From: Bacillota bacterium
GTDB lineage: Bacteria; Bacillota; Clostridia; Christensenellales; CAG-138
Length of the DNA stretch: 6,509 bases
NCBI GenBank assembly: GCA_023399275.1
Contig: JAEWQH010000022.1
Location: forward strand, 1 to 6,509
Reading direction: 5' to 3'
This document shows positions 1-6,015 of this stretch, in pieces (within the stretch, counting starts at the first letter, position 1; each line of letters starts with the position of its first letter). Below the pieces are notes generated by a model. The model searched no databases. It worked only from the letters and a program-made list of their open reading frames with translations, and was not told where the DNA came from. The translations under genes were made by a program, and so were the position numbers.

Positions 1-62
1 GCGGCGGCATGGGCGGCATGGGCGGCGATACGGGTGGCGGTGGCGGCGGCCGGAGGAGGTAA
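1..62 (+). CDS. C-terminal tail of a glycine-rich protein (5' truncated)
   Basis: Reading from base 3, the frame encodes GGMGGMGGDTGGGGGGRRR and then a TAA stop at 60-62. Only about 19 residues are in the window, so no domain can be assigned. Gly-Gly-Met repeats at the C-terminus are common in secreted Clostridia proteins such as carbohydrate-binding-domain (DUF4353-like) or CotH-kinase-like proteins, which can sit next to phosphodiester glycosidase genes; this identification is a guess from context. Its final codons (cgg agg agg) also form the Shine-Dalgarno site of the next gene, which suggests translational coupling. The other two frames stay open through this GC-rich repeat, but only this one ends cleanly just before the next start. 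Confidence 0.5.
   Translation, partial: GGMGGMGGDTGGGGGGRRR
52..60 (+). promoter_or_regulatory. Shine-Dalgarno site of the phosphodiester glycosidase gene
   Basis: GGAGGAGGT lies 8 bases before the ATG at 69. It overlaps the last codons and the stop of the upstream glycine-rich gene, so the two genes are probably translated from one mRNA. It fixes the start at 69. Confidence 0.75.
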
Positions 63-68
63 TCCGGC

Positions 69-1085
69 ATGCGGCAAAGCAGATTTTTCCGCAGGCATGC
101 TTACGCGGTCCTGTTTACGCTGGCGCTCGCTCTGCTGACGGCGTTTGTCCTGCTGGATACCTATGTGCTGCCAACTGCAATCTCCGCGGCGCGTACGACG
201 GCTTCCGCGCAGACGCAAACGGCGACAACAGCAACCTTACCGGCCGAAGCGACGCAACCCGCGCCGGACACGGTCTCATCCGCTTCATCCGTGCAGCAGA
301 GCACGCCGGAGGATACGGAGGCGGCAGAGGCCGCCTCCGCCGAGCCGGTCGTGACCGAAAACAGCTACTCCGGCAACGGCGTTGAGATCGAGATCTCGAC
401 CGTCCGCGTCGAGGATACCACCGCATACGTTGCCAGCGTGCGCCTTGCAAACGCGCAGAGCCTCAAGACCGCGCTGGCACAGGGCACCTTTGGCACAAAC
501 ATCAAGCAGACCACGAGCGATATGGCGAGCGAGACCGGCGCAATCCTCGCGGTCAACGGCGACTTTTACGGCGCAAACAAGCGTGGCTATGTCATCAAAA
601 ACGGCGTGCTCTACCGCGACACCGTCCGCCAGAGCGAGTACACGGAAGACCTCGTCGTCTACTCAGACGGCAGCTTCGCCGTCATCGACGAAACCGAGGT
701 AAGCGCACAGGAGCTGCTCGACAGCGGCGTCGTTCAACTCTTTGCATTCGGCCCCGTATTGATAGAAAACGGCGAAATTGCCGTTTCCGCAGGCGAAGAG
801 ATCGACCGCGCGCAGGGCAGCAACCCGCGCACCGCCATCGGCATCATCGACACGCAGCATTACATCATCGTGGTGGCCGACGGTCGCACCGAAGAGAGCG
901 CGGGGCTGAGCCTGCTGGCGTTGGCCGAACTGATGCAGTCCTACGGCTGCACAACGGCCTACAACCTAGACGGCGGCGGCTCCTCCACCATGGTGTTCAA
1001 CGGCGAGGTCGTCAACCAGCCTACCACCAGCGGCACAAAGATAGCAGAAAGGTCGGTGAGCGATATTGTATACATCTCGGCCTAA
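69..1085 (+). CDS. Phosphodiester glycosidase family protein (NAGPA domain), membrane-anchored
   Basis: 338 residues. The family (PF09992) is named for the enzyme that uncovers mannose-6-phosphate by removing GlcNAc from a phosphodiester; bacterial members are thought to act on sugar-phosphodiester bonds in surface polymers, but the substrate here is unknown. Visible parts: basic N-terminus followed by one hydrophobic segment (about 13-34), acting as an uncleaved signal anchor or signal peptide; a low-complexity Ala/Thr/Ser/Pro/Glu linker (about 40-97) that would span the wall; then the catalytic domain (about 100-336). Family landmarks are AVNGDFY (161-167), FGPVLIENGE (227-236), NPRTAIG (252-258), VVADGR (268-273), NLDGGGSSTM (299-308) and ERSVSDIVYI near the end. 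The domain appears complete. The ATG at 69 has a strong Shine-Dalgarno site, and the stop overlaps the next gene by 20 bases, so the two are likely one operon. Domain call is firm; substrate is not. Confidence 0.93.
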   Translation: MRQSRFFRRHAYAVLFTLALALLTAFVLLDTYVLPTAISAARTTASAQTQTATTATLPAEATQPAPDTVSSASSVQQSTPEDTEAAEAASAEPVVTENSYSGNGVEIEISTVRVEDTTAYVASVRLANAQSLKTALAQGTFGTNIKQTTSDMASETGAILAVNGDFYGANKRGYVIKNGVLYRDTVRQSEYTEDLVVYSDGSFAVIDETEVSAQELLDSGVVQLFAFGPVLIENGEIAVSAGEEIDRAQGSNPRTAIGIIDTQHYIIVVADGRTEESAGLSLLALAELMQSYGCTTAYNLDGGGSSTMVFNGEVVNQPTTSGTKIAERSVSDIVYISA

Positions 1086-1512
1086 CGCGCGGCGCCGCCG
1101 CCTGCTGCGCGCTGCGGCAGGTTACCTCGCGATCTCCGCGTTTTGCGGTGTTTTCAGCGCAGTCTACCTGCATTTCTCCTACGGGCAGAGCTCGCCTTTT
1201 CTCGTGTGGCTTTTTGCGCCGCCGCTTCTGTTCGGCGCCGTGCCGGCATACCTGCTGGGCAGGTTTGCAGCACGCGCGCCGCGCCGCACCGCCATCCGCT
1301 TTTGGAACAGCGCGATCGCATCCCTGACCACAGGGATGCTCGTGCGCGCGGTGATCGATATCTCCGGACGGTACACGCGCTATGATCGGATATACTGGAT
1401 ACTCGCAGGGGCGCTGTTCTTCGCCGCGGTGCTCTTTGGCGCATTGCAAAAATCGCGAAAAAACGAATGCGCCGGGCCGGTTGGCCGCCACGAAGGGCTT
1501 CCCGGCGGGTGA
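1066..1512 (+). CDS. Small four-helix integral membrane protein of unknown function
   Basis: 148 residues, starting with TTG at 1066 inside the last codons of the glycosidase gene (20-base overlap, different frame). GGTGAG at 1055-1060, five bases before the TTG, can serve as Shine-Dalgarno site. The protein has an Arg-rich N-terminus (residues 5-15) and about four hydrophobic segments: 17-36, 46-67, 80-99 and 108-127. The short loops are positively charged (ARAPRR, 69-74) and the Arg/Lys-rich tail is probably cytoplasmic. The third segment carries SLTTGMLVRAVIDISG (86-101), which resembles small membrane proteins I associate with this position next to glycosidase genes in Clostridia, though I cannot name a family. 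The overlap implies co-translation and perhaps partnership with the glycosidase at the membrane. A later start would remove part of the first helix. The reading frame is convincing; the function is unknown. Confidence 0.72.
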   Translation: MYTSRPNARRRRLLRAAAGYLAISAFCGVFSAVYLHFSYGQSSPFLVWLFAPPLLFGAVPAYLLGRFAARAPRRTAIRFWNSAIASLTTGMLVRAVIDISGRYTRYDRIYWILAGALFFAAVLFGALQKSRKNECAGPVGRHEGLPGG

Positions 1513-1534
1513 ACCCCGTGCCTTTGCGGGCCCC

Positions 1535-1564
1535 TGGCCTTCGTCCGACTGTCGGGTCCGGCCA
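1535..1564. terminator. Imperfect hairpin between convergent operons, possible terminator
   Basis: In the 66-base gap between the two converging operons, TGGCC (1535-1539) pairs with GGCCA (1560-1564). Inside, CCGA (1545-1548) pairs with TCGG (1552-1555) across a three-base loop, extended by two wobble pairs, with a small internal loop between the two stems. There is no real T-tract on either side, only AAAA at 1564-1567 (read as TTTT before the stem on the minus strand), so it is a poor intrinsic terminator. It is the only stem in the place where both operons must stop. Confidence 0.3.
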
Positions 1565-1578
1565 AAACCAACGCTTCC

Positions 1579-2331
1579 TTAGTAGATGGCGATGGGCCCA
1601 TATGGCCCCTCTATAATTTGGATCTCGGTTTCAAAGATCTCCGTCAGCACCTTCTCGTTCATGATCTGTGCCACGGTTCCAAACGCCGCGATCTTTCCGT
1701 CCTTCATGGCGCAGATCCGCTCGGAATACTTCGCGGCAAAGTTGATGTCGTGCATCACCGTCAGTATGGTACGCCCGAATTGCGCGGCTGCGGTTTTCAG
1801 ATGCTCCATCATCTGCACCGATCGCGCGATGTCGAGGTTATTGAGCGGTTCATCCAGCAGCACATACTCCGTCTCTTGGCACAGCACCATCGCGACATAC
1901 GCCCTTTGCCTCTGTCCGCCGGAAAGCTCGTCCAGGTATCGCGCTTCCAGCCCCGTCAGCCCCAAAAAATCGATGTATTTCGATATGATCTGCTCATCCT
2001 GCGTGTTGAGCCGGCCTTTTGAATAGGGAAAGCGCCCAAAGCCCACAAGCTGGCGGACGGTGAGCCGCGTGACGAAATGATTCTCTTGCCGGAGGATTGT
2101 GAGAATCTTTGCAAGATCCGCCGATCTAGATTGCGAGACGTTCATCTGCGCCACCTTGATGACGCCTTCATCGATATCCAGCAGCCGGCCGATCATCAGA
2201 AGCGTTGTGGATTTTCCCGCGCCATTCGGGCCAATCAGAGAGGTGATGCCCGCTTTGGGAAGGTCGATGCGCAGGGGCCCGATCTCCACTTCTTCGGTAT
2301 ATGTTTTCTTTGCATCGATGATCTCTATCAT
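1579..2331 (-). CDS. Iron-siderophore ABC transporter, ATP-binding protein (YclP/FecE type)
   Basis: 250 residues, usual length for this family. It is the cytoplasmic motor that hydrolyses ATP to drive ferric-siderophore import through the two permeases encoded just upstream. All nucleotide-binding elements are intact: Walker A GPNGAGKST (34-42), Q-loop Gln82 in RQENHF, signature LSGGQ (136-140), Walker B YVLLDE (156-161) with catalytic Glu161, D-loop NNLD (164-167) and the switch His194 in VMHD. The NHFVTRLTVRQLVGFGRFPYS stretch after the Q-loop is typical of iron-chelate ATPases. The ATG at 2331 overlaps the permease stop by 4 bases (ATGA) and is preceded by AAAGGG six bases upstream, so it is translationally coupled. 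The C-terminal end GPYGPIAIY lacks any extra regulatory domain. It is the last gene of the operon. Very likely functional. Confidence 0.95.
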   Translation of the reverse strand: MIEIIDAKKTYTEEVEIGPLRIDLPKAGITSLIGPNGAGKSTTLLMIGRLLDIDEGVIKVAQMNVSQSRSADLAKILTILRQENHFVTRLTVRQLVGFGRFPYSKGRLNTQDEQIISKYIDFLGLTGLEARYLDELSGGQRQRAYVAMVLCQETEYVLLDEPLNNLDIARSVQMMEHLKTAAAQFGRTILTVMHDINFAAKYSERICAMKDGKIAAFGTVAQIMNEKVLTEIFETEIQIIEGPYGPIAIY

Positions 2332-3365
2332 ATGCTACCCTTTCTTAAGACGACCGCGAGAAAGACGACTCCGCCAAACAGCTCGATGATGATGGAAACG
2401 ACGCCCTGCGCACTGAATACATGATACATAAAGAAGTATGCTCCGGTTATGACCAGAAACCCGATTGCCAGCGCCATTGGGAAGATATATCGGTGGTCAT
2501 AGGTCGCCGCAGCCTGATAGCTCAGCGTGGCGACCAGAAAGCCATAGAATGTGAGCGGGCCAACCAAAGACGTGGAAACCGCCATCAAAACGGAGATCAA
2601 TATGAGCGTATAGATGACGCTTCCCTTTTGGTTTATCCCCAGGGAAACCGCCGGATCTCTCCCTAAGGACAGCACATTCAAGCGCTTGGCGTTCAGCAGG
2701 AGCAACACCGATACAACGGCGACGATCGGGATCGCGATGGGAAAATAATCCGCATCGGCGTTGTTTACGGAGGCAAACAGCCTCGCCTGCAGCACATCGA
2801 ACTCCGACGGGGCAAGCAGCCGCCGCATAAACGAGGATACCGAACGCAACCCGGTGCCGAGTATGAGGCCGACCAGCAGCATCAGCTGCAGGTTGCCGTA
2901 TTTTCCGGAGAGCAGCCAGCCATACAGGATCAGGCACACCACAACCATGACCGATATCTGCAGCAAAAAGGAGCGAACGCCCGTAAAACTCAAAAACGCA
3001 CTCGCGCCAAAGAAAAACATCGTGGCTGTATGAATGGTCGTGTAGATGGATTCAAATCCCAGCAGAGAGGGCGTTGTGATCCGATTGTTCGTAATCGACT
3101 GGAACGCAACCGTCGCCAGGCTTTGGCATACCGCGGCGATCGACATCGCGATGACCGCATTCATCCTCCGCCTGACGACAGGCAGGAAGGAGGGAGAATC
3201 CACCGAGACGGGATTGTTGTACACCAGGAGCCCATATGCAAAGAGCACCCCCAGCAGAAACAGCGCGATGAGCAGTATCCAATACCGCCGCGCCTCGGCC
3301 TTGGATCGAAACGCGCCGGCGGAGCGGCTCTTGCCTGCAGACGCGGGAACGGACAGATTCTTCAT
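2328..3365 (-). CDS. Iron-siderophore ABC transporter permease 2 (FecCD family, YclO/CeuC-like)
   Basis: 345 residues with a basic cytoplasmic N-terminus (about 1-27) followed by roughly nine to ten membrane helices beginning at WILLIALFLLGVLFAYGLL (29-47). FecCD landmarks are RRRMNAVIAMSIAAVCQSLATVA (65-87), the TTPSLLGFES segment (97-106), the ATPase-coupling loop SLGRDPAVSLGI (233-244), GPLTFYGFLVA (269-279) and the closing IIELFGGVVFLAVVL (326-340). The wording AFQSITNNRITTPSLLGFES is very close to the YclO-type subunit of catecholate importers, rather than the FepD/FhuB type, so it pairs with the preceding gene as the second half of a heterodimeric channel. The ATG at 3365 overlaps the permease 1 stop by 4 bases and has an excellent AAGGAGG eight bases upstream (3374-3380). 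Function is secure; the exact ligand is inferred from the receptor. Confidence 0.94.
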   Translation of the reverse strand: MKNLSVPASAGKSRSAGAFRSKAEARRYWILLIALFLLGVLFAYGLLVYNNPVSVDSPSFLPVVRRRMNAVIAMSIAAVCQSLATVAFQSITNNRITTPSLLGFESIYTTIHTATMFFFGASAFLSFTGVRSFLLQISVMVVVCLILYGWLLSGKYGNLQLMLLVGLILGTGLRSVSSFMRRLLAPSEFDVLQARLFASVNNADADYFPIAIPIVAVVSVLLLLNAKRLNVLSLGRDPAVSLGINQKGSVIYTLILISVLMAVSTSLVGPLTFYGFLVATLSYQAAATYDHRYIFPMALAIGFLVITGAYFFMYHVFSAQGVVSIIIELFGGVVFLAVVLRKGSI

Positions 3366-4378
3366 CCCCTCCGCCTCCTTTGCCCGAGCAGGATGACGAT
3401 AAACACAACCGCGCCGAGCGTGCCCAGTATGAGCGACACCGGAACCTCAAACGGCATGATGATCGTTCGCGAAACGATATCGCAGGCAGTAATCGTGGCC
3501 ATGCCGAGCAGGCATACCCACGGCAGGTTGCTCCTTAGGTCGTCCCCGCGGAACATGGATACGATATTGGGGACGATCAGCCCGAGAAACGGCAGATTGC
3601 CGATCACCGCGGCAACGATTCCAACCGCAAGCGAGATCAGCCCGGTGCCGAGAATGACAATCCGGTTATAGTTCACCCCGAGACTGGTCGCAATATCCTG
3701 CCCCAACCCTGCCAGCGTCAGCCGATCCGCAAAGAGAAAGACAAGCACCGTGATGGCTACGATCAGCCACAGATATTCGTATCGGCCCACCTGGACAGAC
3801 GCGAAGGAACCGACATACCATGTCTCGATGTTTTGCGTCATGTTGTAAACCAGCCCAACAAATGTGGAGACGGCCGAAACCACCGCCCCGAGCATCATCC
3901 CTACGATGGGAACGATCAAAGAGGAACGCAGCTTGATGCTTCTCAAAAACAAAAAAAAGATCATCGTTCCGACGAAAGAAAAGACGATGGCGCCGGTCAT
4001 TCTGAGCACCAACGTGGGCGCGGGAAAAAACAGGTAGACGAATATCAACCCAAGGCCGGACCATTCGATGGTTCCCGTCGTGGTCGGCTCGACCAGGCGA
4101 TTTTGCGTAATGAGCTGCATCACCAGGCCCGACATGGCCATTGCGGCCCCCGTCAGCATCAGCGCGGCCGTTCTGGGAATGCGCGTGATGAAGAACATAC
4201 GCATCCCGTCCGCCTGCCCGGCGATGTCATAGACCCCCGTCGCCAAAGAGACGGCGCCCAGTATCAGCACCGCTGCGATCATCAGGATAAACGGAGCCGT
4301 CCATAGCTTCCGATAACGAAAGCATTGTGGCTGAGAATTCTCAGCCACAAATGCTCTTGGAGATGTTTTTTTCGACAT
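3362..4378 (-). CDS. Iron-siderophore ABC transporter permease 1 (FecCD family, YclN/CeuB-like)
   Basis: 338 residues from the ATG at 4378. A GTG at 4399, overlapping the receptor stop, would add seven residues but has no Shine-Dalgarno site; the ATG has GAGAGAG about nine bases upstream, a weak but better site. It forms half of the transmembrane channel for ferric siderophore. After a polar N-terminus the first helix covers about residues 27-47. FecCD features are RIPRTAALMLTGAAMAMSG (66-84), VEPTTTGTIEWSGLG (96-110), the ATPase-coupling loop GLGQDIATSLGV (224-235), GNLPFLGLIVPNIV (260-273) and VPVSLILGTLGAVVF (312-326). The mention of TEPTTTGT-like wording and NMTQNIETWYVGSF (179-192) fits the YclN-type partner of the downstream permease. 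Odd feature: codons 9-21 are written over a near-perfect palindrome (4321-4355). The stop overlaps the permease 2 start by 4 bases. Confidence 0.94.
   Translation of the reverse strand: MSKKTSPRAFVAENSQPQCFRYRKLWTAPFILMIAAVLILGAVSLATGVYDIAGQADGMRMFFITRIPRTAALMLTGAAMAMSGLVMQLITQNRLVEPTTTGTIEWSGLGLIFVYLFFPAPTLVLRMTGAIVFSFVGTMIFFLFLRSIKLRSSLIVPIVGMMLGAVVSAVSTFVGLVYNMTQNIETWYVGSFASVQVGRYEYLWLIVAITVLVFLFADRLTLAGLGQDIATSLGVNYNRIVILGTGLISLAVGIVAAVIGNLPFLGLIVPNIVSMFRGDDLRSNLPWVCLLGMATITACDIVSRTIIMPFEVPVSLILGTLGAVVFIVILLGQRRRRG
3374..3380 (-). promoter_or_regulatory. Strong Shine-Dalgarno site for permease 2
   Basis: On the minus strand AAGGAGG stands eight bases before the ATG at 3365 and lies within the last codons of permease 1. 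It decides the start and gives permease 2 its own strong ribosome entry. The corresponding site of permease 1 is much weaker. Confidence 0.75.
4321..4355. repeat. Near-perfect 35-nt palindrome at the start of permease 1
   Basis: Bases 4325-4350 are a perfect 26-bp palindrome centred between 4337 and 4338; each arm reads TTGTGGCTGAGAA. The symmetry continues as AGCA (4321-4324) against TGCT (4352-4355) with one unpaired A at 4351. As RNA it would form a stem of about 15 pairs with an AAUU loop. On the operon mRNA it begins about 23 bases after the A of the permease 1 ATG and only about 45 bases after the receptor stop. No T-tract follows on the minus strand, so it is not a standard terminator. 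A role as mRNA-stabilising or translation-limiting hairpin is inferred. Confidence 0.8.
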
Positions 4379-4398
4379 TCCGAAGTACTCTCTCGACA

Positions 4399-5451
4399 CT
4401 ACTTGGCCAGAACGCTCGCGAGATTCTGAAACAGCTCAAGATAGGTCTGAATCGACTCATTGGTATAGGTATCCGCAGGCGCGTAGACGATCTGATTGTT
4501 CGCAACGGCCGTCGTATTCTGCAGCGCGGGCGCGTTGTTGATCACATCCTGCGCCGGAACCGCATTCTCGATGGAAGACACCGCTGCGTCGCGATCCAGC
4601 ACGAAAATCCAGTCGGGATTGCTCTGCGCAATCGCCTCGATGGAGACGTCGTCCCCCTGGTGATCAGAGGTTGCGTTATCGACATCCAAAGCGGAAACCC
4701 AGCCGAAGATCTCATACATCGGGCCCCAAACGCGGCCGGAACGGGGCGCGGAGTAACCGATGTTTCCGCCGGAGACAACCACGCTCACAACGGTATCCGT
4801 TCCGTTGTAGGCCGCTTTCGCATCCGCAATCGACTGGTCGAACGCGGCGACCAACGCCTCGGCTTCCGTGTTTTTATCGAAGATTTTCCCCAGGGCGATC
4901 GTGGCGTTTTTCAGCCCGTTTACCAGATTCTCTCCGGGGTTCTCCGCATCCGTGGAGACGTCGAAGTTCAGATTGATCACGACCGCATTCGGAACCAGCT
5001 CCTTGATCTGATCGTAGTAGCTGGCAAACCGCTGCCCCACGATGACCAGATCTGGCTCCACCGCCGCGATGATCTCAAGATTCGGCTCGCTGTGATTGCC
5101 GATATCCAGCACGGCCTCATCGGCGACATACGGCGAATCCGCCGGCATAACGCCCTTGGGAACGGCCGCCAGCACAACACCCCAATCGGACAGGGTCTCA
5201 AAGGTTCTGTTGTCCAGCGCGACAACGCTCTTGGGATTGACCGGAACGGTAACCGTCCCGTAGATGTCCGTGATCTCGACGGTGGCAGGCGCTTCAGCCT
5301 CTGCCGCGGGTTCGTCCGTTGCGGCGGGGACATCGGTCGAAGCAGGTGCTACGCTCGCAGCGGGGGTGTTTGCTGTATTTGAGCAGGCCGATAGCAGCAT
5401 GGCAAACGCCACGAGCACAACGGCGAGTTTTGAGAGCTTGACTTTATTCAT
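4399..5451 (-). CDS. Siderophore ABC transporter substrate-binding lipoprotein (YclQ/CeuE type)
   Basis: 350 residues. It captures the ferric siderophore outside the membrane and hands it to the permeases. The signal peptide (about 1-22) ends in lipobox LLSAC with Cys23 to be lipidated. An Ala/Pro/Thr/Glu-rich tether (24-55) precedes two periplasmic-binding lobes joined by a helix rich in KNATIALGKIFDKNTEAEAL (181-200). Family segments: GNHSEPNLEIIAAVEPDLVIVGQR (118-141), PRSGRVWGPMYEIFGW (236-251), TSDHQGDDVSIEAIAQSNPDWIFVLDRDA (261-289). By hand alignment with remembered Campylobacter CeuE, His264 matches the iron-ligating His227, Arg141, Arg240 and Arg287 match the pocket arginines 118, 205 and 249, and Tyr329 may match Tyr288 with a small gap. 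This suggests Fe(III)-catecholate ligands. The ATG at 5451 has AAGGAG seven bases upstream. First gene of the operon. Confidence 0.95.
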   Translation of the reverse strand: MNKVKLSKLAVVLVAFAMLLSACSNTANTPAASVAPASTDVPAATDEPAAEAEAPATVEITDIYGTVTVPVNPKSVVALDNRTFETLSDWGVVLAAVPKGVMPADSPYVADEAVLDIGNHSEPNLEIIAAVEPDLVIVGQRFASYYDQIKELVPNAVVINLNFDVSTDAENPGENLVNGLKNATIALGKIFDKNTEAEALVAAFDQSIADAKAAYNGTDTVVSVVVSGGNIGYSAPRSGRVWGPMYEIFGWVSALDVDNATSDHQGDDVSIEAIAQSNPDWIFVLDRDAAVSSIENAVPAQDVINNAPALQNTTAVANNQIVYAPADTYTNESIQTYLELFQNLASVLAK

Positions 5452-5637
5452 CTATATTCTCCTTGATTTGCAATCCGTCAGGAAAGCAGATAGTCGTTTG
5501 AATTCACGCAGAACAGTCTGCCTGCATGAATGCCGGGGATGCGCAGCCAATGGTGTCTCTGCGTCAGAACGCCCGGTTGGCGTCCGCGCGGATCATGTGG
5601 CCGACTGTGTCCTTTCGTTAGTTTGACGCGTCTTACT
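5452..5637 (-). other. Predicted 5' leader of the importer mRNA
   Basis: From the predicted start point near 5637 to the receptor ATG. Small stems are visible: ACGCC/GGCGT (5569-5583, five-base loop) and GCAGA/TCTGC (5508-5521, four-base loop). A ten-codon open frame beginning ATG at 5597 (MIRADANRAF) lacks a properly spaced Shine-Dalgarno site. I recognise no known riboswitch consensus and no terminator hairpin before the gene. Confidence 0.4.
5457..5464 (-). promoter_or_regulatory. Shine-Dalgarno site of the receptor gene
   Basis: On the minus strand AAGGAG lies seven bases before the ATG at 5451 (the core is at 5459-5464). It fixes the start of the lipoprotein, giving a signal peptide of normal length. 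Confidence 0.75.
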
Positions 5638-5643
5638 CCGTAC

Positions 5644-5672
5644 AGTTTACAATCTGTCCTATCTGTTGTCAA
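5644..5672 (-). promoter_or_regulatory. Sigma-A promoter of the siderophore importer operon
   Basis: On the minus strand, a perfect -35 TTGACA (5672-5667) and a -10 TAAACT (5649-5644, 4 of 6 consensus) are separated by exactly 17 bases. Transcription would begin near 5637, leaving a leader of about 185 bases before the receptor ATG. The spacer holds a direct repeat ACAGAT-AGG-ACAGAT that could be a regulator site. An AT-rich stretch (GAAATTATC) lies directly upstream of the -35 and contains an ATTATC resembling half a Fur box, but not a full one. Confidence 0.7.
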
Positions 5673-5776
5673 CCGATAATTTCTAAACACCCCGTCACCC
5701 CACAACCGTATTCGAGCAAACTGCGCGTCTTCTTGCGGCGGTTTGGCCGTCTGTTTCAAGCAAGAATGCTCCACAA

Positions 5777-5822
5777 AAACCCCGGCCGCGCTTGCGGCTG
5801 CCGCGCAGCTGCGCCTGGCCGG
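5777..5822 (-). terminator. Possible leftward intrinsic terminator with no gene in front
   Basis: CCGGCC (5782-5787) pairs with GGCCGG (5817-5822) and GCGC (5788-5791) with GCGC (5811-5814), allowing a two-base bulge; a nested GCGG/CCGC (5794-5804) closes the top. The arms include the 12-bp palindrome GCGCAGCTGCGC (5803-5814). On the minus strand the stem is followed by GGG and then TTTTT (5779-5774 region), the shape of an intrinsic terminator, ahead of the importer promoter. On the plus strand there is no T-tract after it. No minus-strand gene ending here was identified. Confidence 0.45.
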
Positions 5823-5871
5823 TGCGTTCCGCGGTTCCTTGTTCCCAAGCAATACCAGCTTATGAAACCGA

Positions 5872-5900
5872 TTGACATATTTTTTCGAAAAATCTATACT
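5872..5900 (+). promoter_or_regulatory. Sigma-A promoter, distal, directed toward the MFS gene
   Basis: TTGACA (5872-5877) and TATACT (5895-5900, 5 of 6 consensus) with an exact 17-base spacer. The spacer is itself dominated by the palindrome TTTTTCGAAAAA (5881-5892), which may be a regulator site or a bend. Start point near 5907. The nearest downstream gene on this strand is the MFS gene at 6370, unless the transcript is a small RNA. Confidence 0.7.
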
Positions 5901-5974
5901 TCCACGGAACATAGAACGTGAATCGTCCGCAGGCCGTTTCTTCCAAGCGCCGCTCATTTTTCGCAAAAAGCGCA

Positions 5975-5992
5975 GCGGCTTCCGGCAGCCGC
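5975..5992. repeat. Small GC-rich inverted repeat
   Basis: GCGGCT (5975-5980) and AGCCGC (5987-5992) are perfect inverted copies around a six-base spacer. It lies about 70 bases downstream of the distal promoter start. No T-tract follows, so it is not a clear terminator. Confidence 0.4.
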
Positions 5993-6015
5993 ATCACGCC
6001 ACTTTGCTCGATAAA

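Noticed and set aside
4325..4350. The intra-permease palindrome as an intrinsic terminator.
   Set aside because: No T-tract follows on the minus strand. On the plus strand the T-run (4366-4372) is too far from the stem, and termination here would cut off the rest of the operon.
4327..5382. A 351-codon open frame on the plus strand opposite the receptor gene.
   Set aside because: It mirrors the receptor gene in the opposite strand, is rich in Arg/Gly/Asp/Ile with no domain or ribosome site, and the minus-strand protein has a full set of family motifs. It is a by-product of GC-rich codon use.
5667..5690. Possible Fur box upstream of the importer promoter.
   Set aside because: Only a single ATTATC half-site matches; the other half is at about chance level.
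5478..5966. A 162-codon minus-strand open frame in the intergenic region.
   Set aside because: It runs through the importer promoter and the terminator-like hairpin, has no good ribosome site, and its composition is not protein-like except near its end.
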